This document shows, piece by piece, positions 56,229 to 64,000 of a stretch of DNA of 64,000 nucleotides (position 1 is its first letter; every line of letters starts with the position of its first letter). The position numbers and the translations under genes were made by a program. Source of the DNA: Trichostrongylus colubriformis (taxonomy: Eukaryota; Nematoda; Chromadorea; Rhabditida; Trichostrongylidae); NCBI GenBank assembly GCA_963978905.1, contig OZ022256.1, positions 21,949,743 through 22,013,742 of the forward strand, in the 5' to 3' direction. Under the pieces are notes generated by a model, which ran no database searches, was not told the origin of the DNA, and saw only the letters and a list, made by a program, of their open reading frames with translations.

Positions 56229-57663
56229 TGAAAAGGTCTATTTCTATGTCTAAGGTTATCCTGGGAACCCAAGCGGAGCATTCGAAGATCTCGTATACCA
56301 GCGGTGAGATAGGGATATGTGAAACCCGGTAAAACGAGCACGCTCTGAATGGGATAGCGCATATGCAGTTGACCCCACTGCATTGTAAAGAGCATGCGGT
56401 GTATCCCGGATGAACTATAGTAGAGTTCAGTTCAGGGATGATTTCGGTGGGTGCTACTGCTTCGCACTTGTCGCCGTAACATGATCCCATGCCGCGGCAT
56501 CGTGTCACTTGTTGTACCGCAGTGGTAGTTTCTCTGGTCCAGAAGTGAGAAATTTTCTGACAGAAGAACGTCTCAGCTGTGCGTGTGACCTTGACGTATC
56601 CAACAGTGGTATTTTGTTGGCGTAACAGCACGCAAAGACTTGACTGCACACTGTTAAATAGAATTTCTTGTTTGTATTCGTAGTGGCAAAAGTTTTGGTG
56701 CGAGCAGATTAGGTCGATAGAATGTCTCATATAGCCATCCTGACAAGGTGAGCTCAGCGCTGGAAGGAGTGCCACTAAGAGCATGAGCGATGATGCGGTC
56801 GGAGCTAAGGCTGCAGGGCGGAAGGTGTCTAATGAGAAAGGAGTGTTTTCTCTCCCTGTTGGCACTACGGACAAAGAAATGTTCGTGGTATTCGATATTG
56901 TGTGACTAGGTTCCGCTCGTTTCCTGAGTATGAGCCAAATGAGAAGAAGTGCAAAGCTAATTAGACAGTAGCATGCTTCACCGACCGATATTATTGCACC
57001 CACAGGCCAACAGTACGGCTTGCCAATCAGGGATTTGGATAGAAATTTGGCAGCGTTATCACAGAATGGTGCAGCATCACAAATGCGCTGTACGAGTACA
57101 CTTTCAGATCGCAGCATTATCTTGTAGTTGAACGTATGTGGGAAAGGCACGAGTTCGTATCGCATCATTGGTGCGCTATGGTTGAAGGTCTTACAACGGT
57201 CATTGAAGCAGAGTTGGAACGGAGGAGAAGGAGGGCGTATGTCTACAGTCCCTGTGTTGCAAGAAATAATAGGTGAAGCTCTACAGCCCGCGAGTGACAG
57301 TGTCATTAGCATTAATAGCAAGTGAATATTTCGGGTATTTACCGTTTGAAACGAGGATCCTACGTCCAATTTCTCTGTGCTGCTGCTGTCTTCGTTCTGC
57401 TTGAGCTGACGTAACGCATCATAGGCTTTTGTTTTCGCTGATCGCGGTGGCTGCACTTTTCGCTGCGGCACCGCTACATAGCGATCAGTTTTCCTTGTGA
57501 TGCCAGATTCACTTCGTTCAGCAGCTGTTATTTTCTGTGCGTTTTCAGTTGTATTTGCCCTGAGTTCGAGCGGATACAGTTTGGTGATGGGACGTTGGAT
57601 ACAGGACTTTTTGTGCGGGAGTCTGATCATTGCCGAGCGAACAAATCCATCAGCGCTCTTCAC
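56200..57663 (-). pseudogene. Envelope-like protein, N-terminal part
   Basis: A 487-codon ORF. The first about 110 residues are basic and may belong to the end of pol (RLPHKKSCIQRPITKLYPLE is like the usual end of the integrase polyprotein). Then comes a hydrophobic signal (HLLLMLMTLSLAGC), a cysteine-containing ectodomain, a membrane helix (LISFALLLIWLILRKR) and a second signal-like segment (SLMLLVALLPALSSPC) starting the Gc-like part with RCRGMGSCYGDKC. The Gn-Gc polyprotein layout is that of phleboviruses. Longest ORF in the window. Confidence 0.7.
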
Positions 57664-57678
57664 AGGTTCTGTAATTTT

Positions 57679-58803
57679 TCAGAATGCCCAGTGACCTCGC
57701 GGCAGAAGTTCTTGCTCAATTAGCACTATCTCTCCTACTTCGGGAAATTTTCTTGAATTAGTCCGACCTTCTTTGAACACGGACTTCTGGGAATCTCTGA
57801 GGACCGTTAGATATTCGACATTCCAAATGTCCCAAAATTTGTTCGCTATTTCTTCCGAATATTGCAGCGCTTCTTTAGCTTGGGATACGGTCTGGATGCA
57901 CTCAGGATCATACGTTGAGTCATCGTTATTGATCTCATCTGGGTTCAAGGGAGGCAGTGAAAAGCTGACATTACCCATCAGGAAGTCAACGGGGCGTAAC
58001 GGATAGGCGCCACTATCAGTCGTACTTATCGCTGTCAGAGGTCTGGTGTTGAGAATTGCCTCGATTCTGGTTATTGTTGTTGTCAAGTCAGTAAGCGATA
58101 ACCTTTTCCTCCCCACACTTTTTTGAACGCTGAGCTTCACTGATTGTACCAGTCTCTCCCAAACTCCTCCCATCCAGGGAGCCCCGGGAGGGTTGAATAA
58201 CCAAATGATTCTATTGGTGGCGCAGTAGGTCACAAATGGGTTAGCTTCGTTGCCATTTGCTTCGAACAGAGAGTCTATGACCTTTTGCCCGAGAGTAAAG
58301 TTTGTCCCGCAGTCCGTTCTTACAACAGAGGGAACGCCTCTCCGTGAAACAAAGCGTATGAAGCTGCAAAGAAATGCGCCAGCGGATAGGTTTTCGACGA
58401 CTTCAAGGTGAAGCGCTCTGGTGGTGAGACACGTAAAAATGCAGACGTAGACTTTGTTGCTGGTAATGAGCACGAATGGGCCAAAGAAATCGCATCCCGT
58501 ATTCTGGAACGGTTTGGCTTTCACAACTCTGTCTGCTGGTAGTGGTGCCATTTCGGGAGCCTGGAACGGTAGACTCTGAGCCCTGCGACACATGACGCAA
58601 TTTTTAAGGATTTGCCCCACACATTTAGATGGCCTCGTCATCCAAAAACGTTGTCTAGCTAGGGATAAGAGATGATGTTTTCCGCATCGAGCATTATTAC
58701 TATGCAGATCGAGTAAAATCAAGCGCATTAGTTCGGAGCGCGACGCTACGTAGATGGGGTTGCGAGTGTCGTAAGACAAATGAGCGTTTTGCAACCGAGA
58801 CAA
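57679..58803 (-). CDS. BEL/Pao integrase with zinc finger and DUF5641, copy 3
   Basis: 374 uninterrupted codons. HLLSLARQRFWMTRPSK with NCVMCRRAQ is the second half of the HHCC zinc-binding head. The core follows with NTGCDFFGPFV (Asp 1), VRTDCGTNFTLG (Asp 2) and PGAPWMGGVWERLV (Glu), all three acidic residues being intact. RIEAILNTRPLTAIS and the DUF5641 motif FWDIWNVEYLTVLRDSQK end it, with FPEVGEIVLIEQELLPRGHW. It would join element cDNA to the chromosome. It is the best-preserved protein here, yet it is cut off from the rest of pol by a frameshift at about 58790. Confidence 0.85.
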   Translation of the reverse strand: MSRLQNAHLSYDTRNPIYVASRSELMRLILLDLHSNNARCGKHHLLSLARQRFWMTRPSKCVGQILKNCVMCRRAQSLPFQAPEMAPLPADRVVKAKPFQNTGCDFFGPFVLITSNKVYVCIFTCLTTRALHLEVVENLSAGAFLCSFIRFVSRRGVPSVVRTDCGTNFTLGQKVIDSLFEANGNEANPFVTYCATNRIIWLFNPPGAPWMGGVWERLVQSVKLSVQKSVGRKRLSLTDLTTTITRIEAILNTRPLTAISTTDSGAYPLRPVDFLMGNVSFSLPPLNPDEINNDDSTYDPECIQTVSQAKEALQYSEEIANKFWDIWNVEYLTVLRDSQKSVFKEGRTNSRKFPEVGEIVLIEQELLPRGHWAF

Positions 58804-59475
58804 CGAATGACTCCCTTTTCATCCCGAAATAGTCTCTTTTCACGATGACGTTTTTGAAGATCTTCCAAGTGAACGTTTTCATGCTCAAGTTGGATTAGGA
58901 GGCATTCTGCTTCGTTCAGGTCGGATGCTGTGATTCCCACCACGCTGGAGAATTTCAGATGGCGCACATTCGCCGTCTGATTCTCTCTTGCTGCGAATGT
59001 CTTTTCTTTCAAAATGGCGATGAATTTGCCAACATAGGCGGTTACACGCAGTGCCTTGTTGAAACTGTTGTAGCGACTCAGATCGATCAAAGGAGCTGAT
59101 TCATTTTTGTTATTGTGCTTTATCTCTGTTAGCGCTACGTCCTCAGTTGGTGATTCTGCGAGGTCCCACGAATCAAGGGACTCAATGTTGGTCAGCGCCA
59201 ACCGTTCATTTTGGTTGAGAAGCCACTGTGGTCCGTTTATCCAGTCAAGGTTTTTAAGCTGTAGACTTGTGGCTCCGCGCGTTCCTGCATCAGCCGGATT
59301 CTTTTCTCCGGGTACATGGAAAAGACGGCAATGGCACCCAAATGCGATCAATCTGTTCATGATTGTGTTGATTCTGTCTCTTTGATTAGCCACGAAAAGG
59401 GGGACTTTCCGCGATGATCGAGTCCAGCTCAAAGCAATTAAGCTATCACTTGCTATGTTTATCGCGTGAAGCTTA
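58746..59475 (-). pseudogene. BEL/Pao RNase H end and linker, copy 3
   Basis: 228 codons: VANQRDRINTIMNRLI, HVPGEKNPADAGTRGATSLQ (end of RNase H, the same motif as NPADIGTRG in copy 2), then the linker to the integrase (HENVHLEDLQKRHREKRLFR). It begins directly beside the Tc1-like insertion at 59478; the missing front of the domain is at 61050-61432. Confidence 0.8.
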
Positions 59476-59477
59476 TA

Positions 59478-61047
59478 CAGTGCGTTTCATAATTATAAGG
59501 TCACCCCCAAATTTTCGGTTTTCGGAACACACAGTCAGCCGAAAATTTTTTAAGTATTTTTCACAGATTCCCCACCACAGAAAACCCTTTAATACCAGTT
59601 TTGATGGCATTACCTTTTAGCCCGATTTTTCAATGAATATTTTCTGATTTTTGTGCCGTTTCATAATTATAAGGTCACCCCGAAGAAAGAGAAGATTTAC
59701 TAGAGTTACCAGCGATTCGAAGGAGCTCATAATCTGTGGTTCCCTCTTGCTTAAGAACGATATTAATTAGCAGATTCGGTGAAGTAGAAACGAAATTTTG
59801 AAGAGCCTCACCACAGATATTGTTCCAGTCTTCAACAACTGCCTGTTTCAGCAGCTTTGCTTCCCAGAGCTGGCGATTATTGGGGTAAATATATTTGCGG
59901 CGATGTCTTCTAGATCTCCCCGATAGAGCTGAGACCAAGACTGCATGTTATCTATGGCTGGAGGTCCGTATTTCGGATCTTTAACCACGATTCCGTTGAA
60001 TGACCTACGTGAACAACAGCCTTGTCATGCTGTTAGACGCATTCAGGAAGAGCCGGTCGACTCCAAAAGGCAACTGATTTCTTCGTAAAATCTTCTAGCA
60101 GTCTCTGGAGTCCATTCTGCAGGTTTCGAAGGTAAGGTTCAATGCAACCTCATTGCCGAAAACCACTTATGCCATCACCCTTCTCCCACAAAAATTGCCA
60201 AGGCTTGGCTAGATCGGCGCAATTCTCAGACCAAGCTAGTACTACCTCTACCCGTCAGCACCATACAAATAGAGCATTTTCAGACTCAAAAGGACAATTC
60301 GGATGGAATTATTCACATGCAGGGTGCAACTGCTATGAAAATTCAGTTCCGTTCAATCCGTGGTCAAGAACAACTTTATGAATTGAAGTCGTTCCGCCTT
60401 ATGGTGTGCTGTAGGCCTCGGAAACTGCTTCATTAATTCTTCAGTGATGTTTCTGCTCTTCCTCGCTGCTGTACACGCTGTGGTCCAGACCAAAAATGGT
60501 TTAACTCCAAACAAGTGTGGTCCATGGAGTAGGTGCTGTAGGAAGTGGCTCCCACAATCCTTTCCTCGTTGATGATTATAATCGCACATGGGAGTCCAGA
60601 GCCAGAAAAACATCTGAAGACACCGAATCCCTCAAATGTCATCGATCTGAGCACAGGAATCTTCCGATTTTTTTTCGGAATGGCCTTCAAACTGAGCCAG
60701 CATCACAAGGATCCCAAATCTGGGCTTTTCTCTCGGAACATAGAAGCTAGCCCCAAGACGATTGAATATGTGTCTCGAAGATGTATTTGTAAGACAAATC
60801 TACCATCACAGACCTGCCGGGGCCTTAACTTTTTTCCTTTTTCCAGGGTGACCTTATAATTATGAAACGGTGCAAAAAACAAAAAATACTACTAAAATTA
60901 TAAGGTAAACGAGACTGTTACCAAAAATCGGACACGGGGGTTATTTCAGGTGAGGAATCCGTCTATGAGACTGAAAAGATTCCTCAATGGAGTGTTGTCG
61001 AGAAAACCTGAAATTCAGGGGTGACCTTATAATTATGAAACGCACTG
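59478..61047 (-). mobile_element. Tc1-like transposon F with IR/DR ends (1570 bp)
   Basis: CAGTGCGTTTCATAATTATA at 59478 is inverted at 61047, with TA on both sides (59476-59477, 61048-61049). The motif TTTCATAATTATAAGGTCAC is repeated 174 bases inside the left end (59659) and, inverted, 173 bases inside the right end (60846). It interrupts the RNase H of BEL/Pao copy 3. Confidence 0.9.
59675..60690 (-). pseudogene. Tc1-like transposase, frameshifted (F)
   Basis: The C-terminal piece (59938-59675) is typical: NNRQLWEAKLLKQAVVEDWN, then NICGEALQNFVSTSPNLL, the last helix region ending in a short basic/aromatic tail. Upstream frames (60690-60353) hold weaker matches (VLRSMTFEGFGVFRCFSGSG at the GxxVWG region). 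Several shifts; no DDE triad could be assigned. Inactive. Confidence 0.6.
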
Positions 61048-61049
61048 TA

Positions 61050-61432
61050 GCAAAGCGCGTGAGCTATTGATTCCGCAAGTCGTAGTGCAAGCAAAATCGC
61101 GAGCAGCTCTAGCTTTGGTGTGGTCAGAGCTCTTTTCTGAGGGGCCTATTTGGTTTTTCCGCTAATCAAGCACGACACTTCCTTAGGAGCCCATTAGCTA
61201 AACTCTCCCTTAGGAGTTTTCGCAGACGCGAGCAACACAGCCATTGCTGTGTTGCTCGCGTCTGCGAAAACCCAAAGGGAGAGTTCAGCTTGCGCGCTAT
61301 AAGAAGAGAAGTACCTCCGAGGAATCTGTACATGGAAGTTGTCAATGGCTTCACTTGCTTGTTTTCATTCATGCACGCGCTGATGGCTAACTACACTGCT
61401 CCAGTCCAGGTTTTCTTCGAGTATTTCTCTTA
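61050..61432 (-). pseudogene. BEL/Pao RNase H, first half, copy 3, containing a palindrome
   Basis: On the minus strand WVFADASNTAMAVLLASA with KTPKGEF gives the family's first carboxylate (FADAS), and LTTPKLELLAILLALRL gives the second acidic motif closer to the Tc1 end. A stop (TAA) stands after GEFS. This segment joins the thumb region at 62903 on one side and 59475 on the other. An inverted repeat of about 45-bp arms covers the catalytic motif (61196-61290). Confidence 0.75.
61196..61290. repeat. Near-perfect palindrome in RNase H coding sequence
   Basis: Left arm 61196-61241 (AACTCTCCCTTAGGAGTTTT onwards to GAGCAACACAGC) is matched by the inverted 61246-61290 with one substitution near the end and a small indel (AGGA versus TGG). 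Only CATT separates the arms. Confidence 0.85.
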
Positions 61433-62899
61433 CAAGGGAGGGTCATCAGGTCAGTCCGGCCTTTTGCGATGGGATGTATACCACTGTACTCGTCTTGGGA
61501 CGAGAAACTCAAATCTGCCTTCCAAATTTGCGAAACGATTCTGTGAGCAAAGTTATGAAGGGTAGTCTCCCAACATGGTCGACTCTCTCTCTCTCGCATG
61601 TTCGCATGAGTGGACGTGGAATGCTAGCACAACAAGGTGAGTTGTGGTGTACTAGGTACGATGGTTGTTTCACAGGAGATGGGTCGCGGGTTCGGATCCT
61701 TTGTGCGACTGCTCTTTTGCTTTTTCTCCCTTCAGCTCATATGAACCCAGAAAGTGCGTATTAGTAAGTATTTGAAAGGTTTACCTCTTCATTCAACATC
61801 AAGAGGAGACAAAATTTCACGTTTCCTGATTTATGCATTTTTTCAAGACTTTCATTTATAGAGGGCATGTGGTGAATAGGAGATACAAGAATATTTGAAA
61901 ACCAGTAATTTACGAACACATGTGGTATTACTGCACAAAGTGGGCGAAACAGTACAATCTCTCACAGTGTGCATAACGAATAAAGAAAAAATTTCCAGAC
62001 ACACAGCAGCAATTCTTAACTTATATGGATGTCTTCATCGGGAACTGGCAACATACCTTATCGTTTCCCACTTGCACATCACCAAAAACGATACTCCCTT
62101 GTGATACACTTGCCAGTCTACGGCACTCGGCGTCCTCTGGACTCCATGATGGGTCTTCCTCATCTTCTTCGAAGCATGGCTCCTCGTCAGACTCAATTAT
62201 TACGTTGTCGAGTGCAGCTTCCCGCAAAATAAACGAGAACTTTTCGATAACATTTTGTTCCCTCCGAGAAGGCAGACGTCTCACTTCACAGGAACCGAAG
62301 TCCTTCAACAAGTACGCCAGCACTAGCTTTGGGCAGAACATTGGGATTGAGTATGAGAGAAACTACTGTTTTTCTCTGCTAGACAACGCTACGTCACCTT
62401 ATGCCACATACTTATCTGTACAACTGTACGCTCTGTTCAAGTCTACAGGATATAACGTACCACATGCCCTCTATAAATGAAAGTCTTGAAAAAATGCATA
62501 AATCAGGAAACGTGAAATTTTGTCCCCTCTTGATGTCGAATGAAGAGGTAAACCTTTCAAATACTTACTAATACGCACTTTCTGGGTTCATATGAGCTGA
62601 TGGGAGAAAAAGCAAAAGAGCAGCCGCACAAAGGATCCGAACCTGCGACCCGTCTCCTGTGAAACAACCACCGTATCCAGTACACCACAACTCACCTTGC
62701 CGTGCTAGCATTCCACGTCCACTCATGCGAACATGCGAGAGAGAGAGAGTCGACCATGTCGGGAGACTACCCTTCATAACTTTGCTCACAGAACCGTTCC
62801 GCAAATTTGGAAGGCAGATTTGAGTTTCTCTTCCCAAGACGAGTACAGTGGTATACATCCCATCGCAAAAGGCCGGACTGACCTGATGACCCTCCCTTG
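61433..62899. mobile_element. DNA transposon E with about 440-bp inverted ends, 3-bp duplication
   Basis: CAAGGGAGGGTCATCAGGTC at 61433 is inverted at 62899; the arms (61433-61875 and 62462-62899) are about 95 percent identical by eye. TTA stands on both sides (61430-61432, 62900-62902). A 3-bp TTA duplication fits PIF/Harbinger, while the CA start fits CMC elements better, so the superfamily stays open. Each arm has a tRNA-like B box (GGGTTCGGATCC). It interrupts the reverse transcriptase to RNase H junction of BEL/Pao copy 3. A 128-bp version lies at 48556. Confidence 0.85.
62021..62341 (-). CDS. Acidic ORF in the centre of element E
   Basis: A 106-codon frame reads RREQNVIEKFSFILREAALD, then IIESDEEPCFEEDEEDPSWS and GSIVFGDVQVGNDK, where a GTATGTTG donor follows. 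The acidic composition with DPSWSPED recalls N-terminal regions of transposon-encoded proteins, but I cannot name a family. It may be one exon of the element's own gene. The opposite strand has a 151-codon ORF (62025-62480) of low-complexity serine content, probably its shadow. Confidence 0.4.
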   Translation of the reverse strand: MFCPKLVLAYLLKDFGSCEVRRLPSRREQNVIEKFSFILREAALDNVIIESDEEPCFEEDEEDPSWSPEDAECRRLASVSQGSIVFGDVQVGNDKVCCQFPMKTSI

Positions 62900-62902
62900 T
62901 TA

Positions 62903-63656
62903 GCAGATGCTTCTGGCTAACTATGAGTGGAGCACCAAGGCCTATCGGATCGTAAAGTGAATGATGTTGCTTTAAGAAATCCCTTTTCACCTTTGGCTCG
63001 GAAGAGAATTTTGCAGTTAATGAGTATTCATCGGAGACGGGGTCGTAATCGACTCCTAGAAGTTTCATAGGTGCGAATGGGGCTCTATCTCTCTCATCAA
63101 TTAAGTCGTTTACTTCTGCACAATTACTCACGAATGCACGCAGATTCATACCGATTGCGGAGAATAGCGATTTGGACTCTTTGTACTTTTCGATGGCTTC
63201 CTCTTTGGAATGGGCTCCCATGAGAACGTTGTCCACATAAAGTAGAGACAGAATTTCGTTTGCAAGTGATGTGGAGCAGTGCTGTAGGTAAGCAGTCAAA
63301 ACCATATTCAACATGTTCGGGGAAGACGTTATTCCGAAAGGTACCCTTTTCCATCGGTACTCGATCAAGTTCGTGCGAGTGGGTGGCTTGTTCGGATCGC
63401 GTACCCAAAGAAACCTGCATAAATCACGGTGAGCCTCATGAATGCGAATTTGGGTGAAGGCGGCTTGAATGTTTACTACAAGAATGATAGGTTTCTCTCG
63501 GCTCGCGATGAGTATGTCATGTATCTTGTTTACGAATGAAGCACCAGTATGAATGACGTCGTTTAGTGACAAGTGGCCTCTCTGTTTGGAAGAAGCATCA
63601 AACACTATCCTAAGGGGAGTGGATTTGTGTTCCTTCCATACGCCGGAATGCGGCAT
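62903..63656 (-). pseudogene. BEL/Pao reverse transcriptase, copy 3
   Basis: Open from PHSGVWKEHKSTPLRIVFDA (fingers) through LLYVDNVLMGAHSKEEAIEK (palm YVDN) to HHSLYDPIGLGAPLIVSQKH (thumb), where element E begins; the remaining codons of the ORF belong to E. The first palm motif reads VVNIQAAFTQIRI where relatives have VxDxxxAF, so the first catalytic aspartate is asparagine. Otherwise well kept. Confidence 0.85.
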
Positions 63657-63770
63657 ATAGTAGGTTCCTGCGGATTCTGGAACAGGTTCGATAACTTCCT
63701 CAATGACGTCATCATCAAGATATTGACTGATTATCTTTATATACCACCGTTTCCGCTCTGGGTGTTGCTC

Positions 63771-63989
63771 TTAATGTTTCAGTTGTGCGACTAGTCGACG
63801 AAGCGCCATACTGTAGTTGTCAGTCAAATCTACGATGTTTGCCTTCAGGGGGAAAGGCGCACTGACGCACTTTCCATCATAGTGCAGTAATTTCGCATAC
63901 TTGGAAAGGTACATGTACGCTTCTTCGTCATCAGCCCCCTCTTTCGTGGAAATACCAAGCCCTTCCAGTTCGAACATGTTCCTCAGCAT
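63771..63989 (-). pseudogene. BEL/Pao protease-RT junction, copy 3
   Basis: 72 codons starting MFELEGLGISTKEGADDEEA and ending in NYSMALRRLVAQLKH, the conserved region between protease and reverse transcriptase. A frame change between 63770 and 63657 separates it from the reverse transcriptase. It continues past the right edge. Confidence 0.7.
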
Positions 63990-64000
63990 CTCTTTATCTG

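Larger units (their letters stand above)
55461..64000 (-). mobile_element. BEL/Pao retrotransposon copy 3 with envelope-like ORF
   Basis: The most complete copy. On the minus strand the order is reverse transcriptase (63989-62903), [foldback E], RNase H (61432-61050 and 59475-59300), [Tc1 F], linker, integrase (58803-57679), envelope-like ORF (57663-55461). Gag and protease lie beyond the right edge. Removing the two DNA transposons brings domain pieces together in the right order. No LTR was found before the hAT relic at 55388. Confidence 0.9.

Noticed and set aside
62568..63656. A 362-codon fusion protein
   Set aside because: The last about 110 codons are the inverted end of element E read in the frame of the interrupted reverse transcriptase, an insertion artefact.

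Overview
The window looks like a gene-poor, repeat-rich piece of a strongylid (clade V) nematode nuclear genome, probably a hookworm or a close relative. The main evidence is the RTE-type LINE at 44729-47163, whose endonuclease and reverse transcriptase domains closely resemble the very abundant RTE family of Ancylostoma and Necator (recalled, not searched). Introns of about 50 bp, BEL/Pao elements with a phlebovirus-like envelope ORF and Tc1-like elements with nested inverted repeats agree with this. No complete, convincing host gene is visible. The likely host traces are an HDHD2-like phosphatase pseudogene (4150-4747, minus) and a broken membrane-protein gene (41600-43011, minus).

Layout. 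1-2753: 5' two thirds of a BEL/Pao retrotransposon (copy 1, minus), leaving the window on the left. 4150-4747: phosphatase pseudogene. 4805-13998: a second BEL/Pao copy (minus) split by two DNA transposons: an 892-bp mariner-like element (10512-11403) in its integrase and a 3.7-kb hAT element (A, 5311-9005, 8-bp target duplication CCTATGGG) near its 3' end. About 14017-21004: a repeat unit with inverted ends (D), itself split by a second hAT copy (B, 15937-20524, target duplication ATGTGCCT), which in turn carries a 226-bp MITE with a 9-bp duplication (16069-16294). 23375-25340: a palindrome of almost 2 kb. 27490-29695: gag and protease part of BEL/Pao copy 4 (minus). 31140-35369: pieces of further hAT copies. 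37530-39290: a short repeat and BEL/Pao copy 5 gag (plus). 39771-40279: a foldback with 20-bp subrepeats. 43785-47536: a foldback element (K) whose right arm received the RTE LINE. 48556-48683: a perfect 128-bp foldback. 49822-50551: 3' fragment of another LINE. 50851-51387: second copy of the 37.5-kb repeat. 52414-53972: Tc1-like element. 55461-64000: BEL/Pao copy 3 (minus) with envelope, integrase, RNase H and reverse transcriptase, split by a Tc1-like element (59478-61047) and a foldback transposon (61433-62899).

The insertions can be ordered. BEL/Pao copies 2 and 3 came first and DNA transposons went into them. The MITE in hAT B is younger than the split of A and B, because A keeps the empty site. 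The RTE is younger than foldback K.

The most unusual content is in the hAT family (A, B and right half C). Besides a transposase C-terminal remnant it carries, divergently oriented, a series of 40-52-nt micro-exon-like blocks, each bounded by a polypyrimidine tract with AG and by a GT donor. In B this module is an exact 164-bp tandem array followed by a transmembrane exon and a tail exon. The same elements carry a conserved two-exon coding unit that I do not recognise.
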